Of a stretch of 64,000 nucleotides of DNA, positions 8,931 to 17,004 are shown piece by piece. Below the pieces are notes generated by a model, which was not told where the DNA came from, made no database searches, and worked only from the letters and a program-made list of their open reading frames with translations. How positions within the stretch are numbered: position 1 is the first letter of the stretch; every line of letters starts with the position of its first letter. Origin of the DNA: an uncultured Bacteroidia bacterium (GTDB lineage Bacteria > Bacteroidota > Bacteroidia > Bacteroidales > UBA932). The stretch covers positions 1 through 64,000 of the forward strand of contig CACYWN010000015.1 of the NCBI GenBank assembly GCA_902778105.1. The letters run 5' to 3'. A program made the translations under genes and the position numbers.

Positions 8931-9683
8931 TCAATTACCGAGAGGAAGCAACTCTTTTTTTTGCGCTCTAATCCGAAGGACTTCCTGTGTCGGTTTTCCA
9001 TCCACGCGGGGCTGCAGGGAGAAATCCACCGAGTCCAGCCCCTCGGGCATCGTGAATTTCACATGGATGGTGTCGCGTTGGTCCGCCTTCATCTTTCCGG
9101 GCTGCCGCATCCGGACATAGGGTTTCCATCCGTCCGGGATGTCGAAGGTGACGGTGGCCTTCCGGTCGTTGCCGTTTCCGTGCCGGAAGAAGAAATCGCC
9201 GGTTTCTCCGGGACGGAGCCGCCCGTAGCTCAGTACTTTATGGCTCATGTACAGACCTTCCCCGTAGGCGTAGGGACGGTCCTCCTCGATGGGGTGGTTG
9301 AAGCCGATGACTTCGCCCTTGATGACGAAGGAACGGACCTTGACCGGGGAATCCTGGTACTGGACCTGGATCTCTTCCCGCATGGGCCCGGGCCGGTAGG
9401 CGGGATTATAGGTGACTTCGAGGACTTCGTCTTGTCCGGGGGCAACCGGTTTCCGGTCGAACCGGACCTGGGTGCATCCGCAGGGCGTATAGAGCTGAGC
9501 CGGATACAGCGTGTCGGCGTAGTCGTTCTTCACGACGAGCCGGAAAGTCACGGGACCGTCGATCTCCAGGATCTTTCCCAGGTCCGCATCACGTCCTTCC
9601 GTGGTCCGGATGGTCCGGACTCCGTCTTTGGGGGTGCAGGCTGCCGCCAGGAGCAGCGCCGCCAACAAGGTTTTTTTCATCAT
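8931..9683 (-). CDS. DUF1573 domain lipoprotein
   Basis: This 250-residue protein has a short lipoprotein signal (ALLLAAAC). Its first half is a DUF1573 domain with the typical TPCGCTQVRFDRKPVAPGQ and VLEVTYNP segments, an immunoglobulin-like fold common in Bacteroidota exported proteins. The second half is a second beta-rich domain without a recognised name. The start overlaps the stop of the fucosidase gene by 4 nt, so it is translated with the glycosidase operon as its last gene. DUF1573 proteins are frequent at the ends of glycan loci; the molecular role is unknown. Confidence 0.85.
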   Translation of the reverse strand: MMKKTLLAALLLAAACTPKDGVRTIRTTEGRDADLGKILEIDGPVTFRLVVKNDYADTLYPAQLYTPCGCTQVRFDRKPVAPGQDEVLEVTYNPAYRPGPMREEIQVQYQDSPVKVRSFVIKGEVIGFNHPIEEDRPYAYGEGLYMSHKVLSYGRLRPGETGDFFFRHGNGNDRKATVTFDIPDGWKPYVRMRQPGKMKADQRDTIHVKFTMPEGLDSVDFSLQPRVDGKPTQEVLRIRAQKKELLPLGN

Positions 9684-11485
9684 AATCCGCTTACCGTATC
9701 GTGATAGAGACCGAATCCGTTGAGGACGGGGCAGGCGAGGGAGGACTTGATCCTGACGCGTACGCCGTCGGCCGTTACGGAACGCCCCAGGATGATGCGC
9801 TTGTGGCCGATGGTGGTCTTGGCGCCGTCGCCCCAGGATTTCCAGTTGCCGTCGGTGCGGACCTCGATCTCGAAACTATCCACGCGCTGTCCCAGGGGAA
9901 TATACTCCTGCAAGACAACGCGGTTGAAGGTCTTGCTGCCGGAAAGGCTGAATTCGATGTCCACGGTCCTGATGTCGTCGTCCGTAGCGAAATAGGTGTC
10001 ATAATGGCCGTCCAGCATCTTCTCCGGGCCGTATTTTTCCGGAAGGTTTCCACGGACGGACGTTGCCGTCGCGGTGGCCCCGTCGGCGAGGTTGACGGCG
10101 AACACCGCCTGCCGCATCTTCGTGAATTCTTCGATGATTTTCACCTCCTTGGCATCGATGACGCCCCGGTCGGACGGCGGAACGTTCATCAGGAACACCG
10201 AGTTGCGCCCGACGCTCTTGTAATAGAGGTCCATCAGTTCCTTCGCGGTCTTCCGGCTGTCGTTCGCGCCATAGAACCAGCCGTTGTGGTCGCCGATCTG
10301 CTGGATGGAGAAATCGCTCTCGGCCGGGCACCAGGAGGCGGCGCCCTGGTCGCCCGACCCCAGATAGGACTCGTAGTTGCCGGGAAGGTTGCTCGGGGAG
10401 AGCCTCCGGCCTGCGATGTCCAGGGTGGCCCAGTCGGTCTCCCCGGCCACGCCGGCCTCGTTGCCTACCCACCGGCAGCCGGGACCGCCGTTGGAGAAGA
10501 TCACGCACTCCGGATTGATGTCAAGGACGGTCCGGTTTACCGCTTCCCAGTTGAAATGGCCGGCGTGGTTGCCGTCGAACCACATTTCCACAACAGGGGC
10601 GTATCGGGTCATGAGGTCCTTGAGGGCATTCTTGTACATGGTCTCGTATTCCGCCGTGCTCTTTCCGGAGACCTCGATCATCCGGTCCCAGGGAGAAAGG
10701 TAGATGCCCATGTTCACGCCGTATTTGGTGCAGGCTTCCCGGAGGGCCTGAAGCACGTCCGTATGGTTCGAGCATCCGGGATTGGCCACGTCCGTGGTAC
10801 TTTCGGGATTGTCCCAGAGGCAGAATCCGTCATGGTGCTTGGCGGTGATGATGATTTCGCCGAAGCCGTTGTCCCGGGCGGTTTTCACCCATTGGTCCGC
10901 GTCGATGGTTGCGGGTTTGTAGTTCTGGAGCAGCAGGTCCTCGGACCAGGGTTTCCCGTTGCAGTCGGCATTCTCGCCGTCCCAGCCGGAGAAAGTGGCC
11001 TGCCCGTAGTGGTAGAACATGAGCAGTTCCTGGCGCTGCCAGGCCAACTGGCCGGCAGTAGGCACGGCGCCGTAGGCGGCAGGGGTTCCGGGATCGGACG
11101 GAGTGGGTTCCGGCGGCGTGTTTCCGCCGGAGACGGTCACCGGGCAGGTGTCGGTGAATCCGCCGTCCACCGTCGTGACGGTGATGACGGCCTTGCCTTC
11201 CGCGACCGCCTTCACCTGACCGTCCTCCTTGCCCACGGTGGCGACGGCCTCGTTGTCGGAAGACCAGGTTACCCGGGGATTGGTGGCGTTCCTGGGCGTG
11301 ATGCGGACACCGAGGCGGAATCCCTCGCCCACTTGGAGTTCCAGGCTTTCCCGGGTGACGGCCACGCCGGTTACGGCGATGGTCTTGTCATCAGTACCGG
11401 GTGTCTCCGGCGTCTGTTTCGAAGTGCAGGTGCAGGCGGTCGTGAGGGCGATGGCCGCCCAGAGGAATTGACGAAGTTTAATCAT
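9680..11485 (-). CDS. GH29 alpha-L-fucosidase with N-terminal Ig-like (BIG2) and C-terminal F5/8-type domains
   Basis: This 601-residue exported protein has a signal peptide with a possible lipobox Cys18. A BIG2-type Ig-like domain spans about residues 36-120 (VTWSSDNEAVATVG), followed by a Pro-rich linker. The GH29 catalytic domain (about 145-460) shows EIIITAKHHDGFCLWD and EMWFDG, with Asp304 as the expected nucleophile. A discoidin-like (F5/8 type C) domain lies at about 468-600 (KMLDGHYDTYFATDD). GH29 enzymes release alpha-L-fucose from host glycans. The gene overlaps the GH2 gene by 8 nt upstream and the DUF1573 gene by 4 nt downstream, so it sits inside a tight operon. Fucosidase is well supported; linkage preference is not. 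Confidence 0.93.
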   Translation of the reverse strand: MIKLRQFLWAAIALTTACTCTSKQTPETPGTDDKTIAVTGVAVTRESLELQVGEGFRLGVRITPRNATNPRVTWSSDNEAVATVGKEDGQVKAVAEGKAVITVTTVDGGFTDTCPVTVSGGNTPPEPTPSDPGTPAAYGAVPTAGQLAWQRQELLMFYHYGQATFSGWDGENADCNGKPWSEDLLLQNYKPATIDADQWVKTARDNGFGEIIITAKHHDGFCLWDNPESTTDVANPGCSNHTDVLQALREACTKYGVNMGIYLSPWDRMIEVSGKSTAEYETMYKNALKDLMTRYAPVVEMWFDGNHAGHFNWEAVNRTVLDINPECVIFSNGGPGCRWVGNEAGVAGETDWATLDIAGRRLSPSNLPGNYESYLGSGDQGAASWCPAESDFSIQQIGDHNGWFYGANDSRKTAKELMDLYYKSVGRNSVFLMNVPPSDRGVIDAKEVKIIEEFTKMRQAVFAVNLADGATATATSVRGNLPEKYGPEKMLDGHYDTYFATDDDIRTVDIEFSLSGSKTFNRVVLQEYIPLGQRVDSFEIEVRTDGNWKSWGDGAKTTIGHKRIILGRSVTADGVRVRIKSSLACPVLNGFGLYHDTVSGL

Positions 11486-14400
11486 GCAAAGCAGGTTGAT
11501 AAAGGTATTTGACGGCCCTGCGGGCCTTCATGGCCCGGGCGGGGACAAGGGTGAAGCCGAAATCCAGGCTGTCGGTGGACCAGACGGTCCGGGAAGGCTC
11601 GGGGCGGGAGCCCCAGCTGTCATAGCCGCCCACGCCGGAAGCGGCGCCGTCGATGCAGATTTCGGTGAAATCGCGTTCAGGGACATCGCTCAGGTGCGTC
11701 TGGTGGCGTTTGTGATATTTCTGCGCATCCGCTTCATCGTGGATGGGCGGGGTGTCGAAGTTAGTCCACTGGAAGGGCTGGCCGGATTCTTCGCTGTCCA
11801 GGTCTTCGACGCTGTGCCGGAGGGCGTTGAATTCGAAGGGCGTGTCGCCGACCACGGTAAAGGCTTTCATGGAAAGCCACTCGGTCTCCGTGTGGTGGCC
11901 GGTCTCCTGCGGACGGACATACGGATAGAATTCCCGGGAGGCAGTCGTCGTGAAGATAGACTTGAAAGTGCTGCTGTTCCGGTCGCGGTAATTCTCCACC
12001 GGTCCGCGTCCGAAGTATTGGAAATCATTGCCTTTCACCCGGAAACGGAGGCCGATGCGCGGAATGTCCACGGGCTTGTTGCCGGCGCCTTGGAAAGCGG
12101 CGGAGACCTGGAGGAGGCCACCGGACAGCAGCGTGTAATCCACCGCCATGGCACAGCCGCCCGGGAGGGCGTAGACGGCGTGGATCGACCCGTCCTCGAC
12201 CCTCACCTCGGCCTTGAATGCCTGGGAGGCCTCTTTCCAGGCGTAGGCCCGGTAAGGCTGGTTGTTGCCGTAGTCGTTGTCGGTCGGACCGCGCCAGAAA
12301 TTCGGGCGGAGGCCGAAATCCGGATCGAACAGGTCGGAATGCCCGTAGGTATAGCGCTTGACGATTCCTTCGGCCTTGTCGAAGACCAGCTCGCCCCGGC
12401 CGATGGAAAGCCGTATTTCGGCCTCGTTTTCCTCCACCTCCGCTTTCCTGCGAACCTTGTAAATCTTCCGGGTTCCGGTGTCTTTCAGGAGGATTTCATC
12501 CGCGGCCACGATGGCGCCCTTGCCGATCAGCGGCAGGGCCCGGGCGGTTTCCGTCTCGAAGAAGATCCGGTATTCGCCTTTTTTCTTCATTCTCCGCTCC
12601 GGCAGTTCCACGGTGAATTCCTCCGTTCCCTGGGCCGGCGTGGAGAAAGTCAGTTTGCCTTTTTTCACGGTCTTTCCGTCCCGCTCGATCCGCCAGCGGA
12701 CGAGGTAATCGGTCAAGTCCTTGAAGTAGAACCGGTTCGTAATGGAGAACCGGCCTTCTTCCGGGGCGACGGCGCTGATGGCGATGTCCTGGTAGACATG
12801 TTTCACCTCGTAGTATCCCGGATGCGGATCGCGGTCGGGATTGACCAGGCCGTTGCACAGGAAGTTGGCGTCGGACGGAGCGTCCACGCCGTAATCCCCG
12901 CCGTAGGTCCATCCTTTTTCCGGATCATACAGTCCCTGGTCCACCCAGTCCCAGATGAATCCGCCCTGCAGGTGCGTGTGGGCGTAGATCTGGTTCCATT
13001 GGAGGTCCAGCGAACCGGTGGAGTTCCCCATCGCGTGGGCGTATTCGGAGGGAACGACCGGACGGCCGCTTTCCTTCTCACCCATCCGCTGGAACCATTC
13101 GGCCCCGGGGTACTGGGGAACGAGCATGTCGGTATTCCATTCCCTCTCCGCCCTTTCGTAGCAGACGGGACGGTTCTGCCCGTCCTTCTCCAGGGCCTTG
13201 AGGACGCGGTAGCCTTCGTAGAAGTTCACGCCGTTTCCGGCCTCGTTGCCCAGCGAGAGGATGGTTACGCACGGGTAATCGGCCGTCCGGTAATACATGT
13301 TCAGGATCCGGTCGATGTGCTTGGCCTGCCAGTCCGCGTTGTTGCCGAGGGTCCGGTCCGGCTTGTATCCCATCCCGTGTGATTCGATGTTGGCTTCGTC
13401 GTAGACATAGAAGCCCAGGCTGTCGCACAGTTCATAGAATTCCCGGGGTTGGGGATAGTGGCAGGTGCGGATGGCGTTGATGTTCGCAAGCTTCATCAAC
13501 TTCAAGTCCTCCAGGATGTTCTCCCGGGTGACGTAGTGGCCGGTGTAGGGATTGTGTTCGTGCAGGTTCACCCCCTTGAACTTGACCGGCTGCCCGTTCA
13601 CGAGAAGGGCCTTCACGTCCCGCTCGCCATCCTTGACCGTCGTGATTTCAATGCGTCGGAATCCTACGTGGAAGCTCGTGTATTCCCCATCCACGCGGAG
13701 GAGGAGGGTATACAACTCCGGCGTTTCGGCGCTCCATTTCCGGACGTCCGGGATGGTGTCGGTCACGGTCTCGAGGTCGCCCCGGAATTCGTAAACGGCA
13801 TCGGCCACCGTTTCTCCGTTGCGGTCCAGCAGTTCGTAGGACACCTTGACCGGGGCCTGCGACCGCATCTTCAGCCGGAAGATTCCCTTGGTGAGCGTGG
13901 GGTCGATGGTGGACACTACGCTGAAGTCGAACCGGGCGGGCGTCTTCTCGGAGGAAAGGTACACGTCCCGCTCGATGCCGCTGATGCGCCAGAAATCCTG
14001 GCATTCCAGATAGGAACCGGTGGAGTATCGGTATACTTTGAGCGTCAGGTCGTTTTCTCCCTCTCGGAGGGCCTTGGTGATGTCGAACCGGGCCAGGCTC
14101 TTGGAATCCTCCGAATAACCGGTCTCCTTCCCGTTCACGAGGACATACGTCCCGGACTTGATGCCTGCCAGGTTCAGGTACACGGTCCTTCCTTTCCATT
14201 TCTCCGGGACGGTGAACGTCCGGTGGTAAACCGCCGCCGGAAATACCTCCGGCAGGGAAGGCGGCTGCGGATCCTTCGGGGCGAAATCGTAAGGGATGTT
14301 GGTATAGATTGCCACCCCGTGTCCCTGGACTTCCCAGTTCCCCGGTACCCGGATGCGGTCCCAGTCCGTTCCCCGGTACCGCTCCATCTCGTGGTAATCG

Positions 14401-14621
14401 TCGAAATACTTGAAGTCCCACGTCCCGTTCAGGTCCACATAGTTCTCACTTTGACGGAACCCTTTTTTCAATGCGTCGGACCGGTTGGCGAACCACACGG
14501 CCTCCGTCCTCCGGGTCTCGGCGCCCACGGAAGTGACGGCCATGTTTTTCCACGAGGGGAGGGACTGGGCCGATGCCAGGACCGGCAACGCCAGGGCGAG
14601 GAGAATGGTCATTCTTCTCAT
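11478..14621 (-). CDS. GH2 beta-galactosidase (LacZ type), exported
   Basis: This 1047-residue protein has a signal peptide (cleavage near ASAQS, residue 20) and the full five-domain LacZ layout: sugar-binding jelly roll, Ig-like domain, TIM barrel, second Ig-like domain and a C-terminal beta-sandwich. The acid/base is Glu460 (SLGNEAGNG) and the nucleophile Glu526 (VPSEYAHAMGNS). The N-terminal VPGNWEVQGHGVAIYTN and the C-terminal FQYFGRGPVENYRDR are typical of beta-galactosidases rather than beta-mannosidases or glucuronidases. It lies 4 nt downstream of the GH3 gene and overlaps the fucosidase gene by 8 nt. In a host-glycan locus it would remove terminal beta-galactose in the periplasm. Confidence 0.94.
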   Translation of the reverse strand: MRRMTILLALALPVLASAQSLPSWKNMAVTSVGAETRRTEAVWFANRSDALKKGFRQSENYVDLNGTWDFKYFDDYHEMERYRGTDWDRIRVPGNWEVQGHGVAIYTNIPYDFAPKDPQPPSLPEVFPAAVYHRTFTVPEKWKGRTVYLNLAGIKSGTYVLVNGKETGYSEDSKSLARFDITKALREGENDLTLKVYRYSTGSYLECQDFWRISGIERDVYLSSEKTPARFDFSVVSTIDPTLTKGIFRLKMRSQAPVKVSYELLDRNGETVADAVYEFRGDLETVTDTIPDVRKWSAETPELYTLLLRVDGEYTSFHVGFRRIEITTVKDGERDVKALLVNGQPVKFKGVNLHEHNPYTGHYVTRENILEDLKLMKLANINAIRTCHYPQPREFYELCDSLGFYVYDEANIESHGMGYKPDRTLGNNADWQAKHIDRILNMYYRTADYPCVTILSLGNEAGNGVNFYEGYRVLKALEKDGQNRPVCYERAEREWNTDMLVPQYPGAEWFQRMGEKESGRPVVPSEYAHAMGNSTGSLDLQWNQIYAHTHLQGGFIWDWVDQGLYDPEKGWTYGGDYGVDAPSDANFLCNGLVNPDRDPHPGYYEVKHVYQDIAISAVAPEEGRFSITNRFYFKDLTDYLVRWRIERDGKTVKKGKLTFSTPAQGTEEFTVELPERRMKKKGEYRIFFETETARALPLIGKGAIVAADEILLKDTGTRKIYKVRRKAEVEENEAEIRLSIGRGELVFDKAEGIVKRYTYGHSDLFDPDFGLRPNFWRGPTDNDYGNNQPYRAYAWKEASQAFKAEVRVEDGSIHAVYALPGGCAMAVDYTLLSGGLLQVSAAFQGAGNKPVDIPRIGLRFRVKGNDFQYFGRGPVENYRDRNSSTFKSIFTTTASREFYPYVRPQETGHHTETEWLSMKAFTVVGDTPFEFNALRHSVEDLDSEESGQPFQWTNFDTPPIHDEADAQKYHKRHQTHLSDVPERDFTEICIDGAASGVGGYDSWGSRPEPSRTVWSTDSLDFGFTLVPARAMKARRAVKYLYQPALHD

Positions 14622-14625
14622 ATTA

Positions 14626-16932
14626 TCAGTAGGTTATCGTTTCTTTCAGGCGGATGTCCCCGGAGGAGGCGCCCACTTCCAGGATGAAGTCACCGCGCTC
14701 GACGACGGTCTCACCGGCCGCATTGACCAGCGAGAATGCTTCCGGTCCGAGTTTCAGGGTGACGGGGACGGTTTCGCCAGCCTTGATGAAAACGCGGTCG
14801 AATGCCCGCAACTGCTTGCGCGGACGGACCGTCGAAGCCAGAGGGTCGATGACATAGAGCTGGACCACCTCGTCGCCGTCCCGGGAACCGGTGTTCCTGA
14901 CCTGGACGGTCACCTCCACCTCCGGAACGCTTCCTGAGACGGAGAGGCCGGAATACTCGAATGTAGTGTAACTCAAGCCGTAACCGAAAGGATAGAGCGG
15001 GTCGGCGGACATTTCGACATAGTCGTGTCCGCGCGGATTCTTCTTGTTGTAATAGACCGGAAGCTGGCCCGCGTCGCGGGGGACGCTCACCGGAAGGCGC
15101 CCGGCAGGGTTGTAATCCCCGAACAGGACATCGGCGAGGGCCGTGCCGCCTTCACCGCCGGGGTACCACATGGTCAGGAGGGCGTCGGCCTTTTCGGAAG
15201 CCCAATCCTTGTCCAGCGGACGTCCTTCAACGTACACGACGACGACGGGTTTCCCAACCGCGCGCACCGCCTTCAGCAGTTCGCTCTGCAAGCCCATCAG
15301 TTCCAGCGAAGCCCGGTCGAACCCTTCACCGGCCTCCATGTCGGAGACGGAATCTTCGTCCACGACGGCGGCGCCGGTATCGATGTACTTGGTCTTGAAA
15401 TCCCGGGCGGAAGAGCCTCCGACCACGACGACGGCGACATCGGACAGCATCGTGGCGACGAGGGCCTGGGCAATCTGGCTGTCCCGTGTGTCCCGGATGG
15501 CGCAACCCTTGACATACCGGACGTTGATTCCCTTGGCCTCGAGGCCTTCCCGCATCGTTACCACATGGTCCTCTGCCTGGGGGGCCGTGTAGTCGCCCAG
15601 CTGGTTGTACTGATTGTCGGCATTCGGGCCGACGAGGGCGACCGTCATATCCTTCTTCAGCGGCAGGATGCCGTTATTCTTCAGGAGGACAACCCCTTCC
15701 CGGGCGGCCTGTGCGGCTGTTTCGATGTGCTCGGGGGTCCGTACCAGACCGGCGGCCTCGGTTTCGTCGATATAAGGGTTGTCAAACAGACCCGCTTCGA
15801 ATTTCCGGATCAGCACGCGCTTGACGGCCAGGTCCAGGACGGCCATGGACAGGCGACCGCTTTCCACGGATTCCTTGAGCAATGCATAGCAGTTCGCCCC
15901 CAGGTCCACGTCCACGCCGGCCATCAGCGCCATTTCGCCGGCTTCCTGCTTGGACGCGGCGACCTTGTGGTCGCGCGCGAGGCCGTCGATACTCTCCAGA
16001 TCGCTGACTACAAATCCATTGAATTTCCACTCGTCCCGCAGGACGCCGGTCAGGAGATCGGGGTTGCACGTTGTCGGAATGCCGTCGAGGGAATTATAGG
16101 AAGTCATCACGGACAAGGCGCCTGCGTCGATGGCGGCCTTGAAGGTCGGGAGGACATTCTCCCGGAGGTCACGCATCCCGATGATGGACGGATTGCCGTT
16201 GTGGCCTCCCTCCGGAACCCCGTAGGCGACAAAATGCTTCAGGGTGGAGATGACTCCCCGGGAAGAGGTTCCCCGCACCATCGCGGAGGCCATCTCCGAA
16301 GTCAGGCAGACATCTTCTCCGTAGGTCTCTTCCACGCGGGACCAGCGCGGCTCCCGGGCCAGGTCGATGACCGGACCATACCCGATGGTCGCCCCCTGCG
16401 CCTGCAGTTCGGTGCCGATGATGCGGCCCACTTCCTCCACCAGTTCCGTGTCCCAGGTGGACGCCAGGCCGATCGAGGTGGGGAATACCGTCGTTCCGAT
16501 GGCCATATGCCCGTGCGGCGCCTCTTCGGCCAGCATGATGGGGATGCCCAGCCGGGTGGAGTCTATCGCATACCGCTGCAAGGCGTTGTATGCCTTTGCC
16601 GCCAGGGTCGGGTCCAGGCCCGTCTCCAGAGTCTTCTTCGTCCACGGGTCGGCCCGGAAAGTGGCCCATAGCATCCCCCCGTGCTGTTGCTGGATGAATG
16701 CGCGGTACTGGTTGGAAATGGTCACGCTGTCGGCCGACACCTTGTCGTACATGGGCCAGCCCAGCGGGCACAGAAGCTGTCCAAGCTTCTCGTCGACGGT
16801 CATCTCTTTCAGCAGGGCGTCCGCACGGACCTCCGCGCTGCGGCCAGCCTCCTTGTAGGTGGGCGTATGGCCGCTACACGAGGGGAGAACCATGGCGGCG
16901 GCGAGAAGATGAGAGAATAAAATGCGTTTCAT
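14626..16932 (-). CDS. GH3 beta-glycosidase (BglX-like) lipoprotein
   Basis: The start is ATG at 16932: it gives a lipoprotein signal (LLAAAMVLPSC, Cys19). The frame remains open much further upstream, but that part is only the shadow of rnr on the other strand. The 768-residue protein has the GH3 N-terminal TIM barrel with KHFVAYG and the nucleophile Asp311 (GFVVSDLES), a C-terminal alpha/beta domain (VALVGPNADNQYNQLGDYT) and a fibronectin III-like end (YPFGYGLSYTTFEYSG). This is the BglX/beta-glucosidase-xylosidase layout, not the short NagZ type. It is the first gene of the GH3-GH2-GH29-DUF1573 operon with its own promoter. Whether it cuts glucosides, xylosides or another beta-linkage is open. 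Confidence 0.93.
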   Translation of the reverse strand: MKRILFSHLLAAAMVLPSCSGHTPTYKEAGRSAEVRADALLKEMTVDEKLGQLLCPLGWPMYDKVSADSVTISNQYRAFIQQQHGGMLWATFRADPWTKKTLETGLDPTLAAKAYNALQRYAIDSTRLGIPIMLAEEAPHGHMAIGTTVFPTSIGLASTWDTELVEEVGRIIGTELQAQGATIGYGPVIDLAREPRWSRVEETYGEDVCLTSEMASAMVRGTSSRGVISTLKHFVAYGVPEGGHNGNPSIIGMRDLRENVLPTFKAAIDAGALSVMTSYNSLDGIPTTCNPDLLTGVLRDEWKFNGFVVSDLESIDGLARDHKVAASKQEAGEMALMAGVDVDLGANCYALLKESVESGRLSMAVLDLAVKRVLIRKFEAGLFDNPYIDETEAAGLVRTPEHIETAAQAAREGVVLLKNNGILPLKKDMTVALVGPNADNQYNQLGDYTAPQAEDHVVTMREGLEAKGINVRYVKGCAIRDTRDSQIAQALVATMLSDVAVVVVGGSSARDFKTKYIDTGAAVVDEDSVSDMEAGEGFDRASLELMGLQSELLKAVRAVGKPVVVVYVEGRPLDKDWASEKADALLTMWYPGGEGGTALADVLFGDYNPAGRLPVSVPRDAGQLPVYYNKKNPRGHDYVEMSADPLYPFGYGLSYTTFEYSGLSVSGSVPEVEVTVQVRNTGSRDGDEVVQLYVIDPLASTVRPRKQLRAFDRVFIKAGETVPVTLKLGPEAFSLVNAAGETVVERGDFILEVGASSGDIRLKETITY

Positions 16933-16951
16933 CGTGGTTGGATCGATTTCG

Positions 16952-16959
16952 CAAAGATA
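16952..16959 (-). promoter_or_regulatory. -7 box TATCTTTG of the glycosidase operon
   Basis: The minus strand carries TATCTTTG, an exact Bacteroidota -7 match, about 20 nt upstream of the GH3 start. It faces away from an identical box for rnr 15 nt further on. Confidence 0.65.
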
Positions 16960-16974
16960 GTCAAAAAGAATGAT

Positions 16975-16982
16975 TATCTTTG
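16975..16982 (+). promoter_or_regulatory. -7 box TATCTTTG of rnr
   Basis: The plus strand reads TATCTTTG 22 nt before the rnr ATG, so a start site near 16989 would leave a leader of roughly 15 nt. An AAGGAG sequence (16998-17003) lies only one base before the start codon, too close for a standard ribosome-binding site. Confidence 0.65.
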
Positions 16983-17004
16983 TAAATTCAATAAAACAAG
17001 GAGT

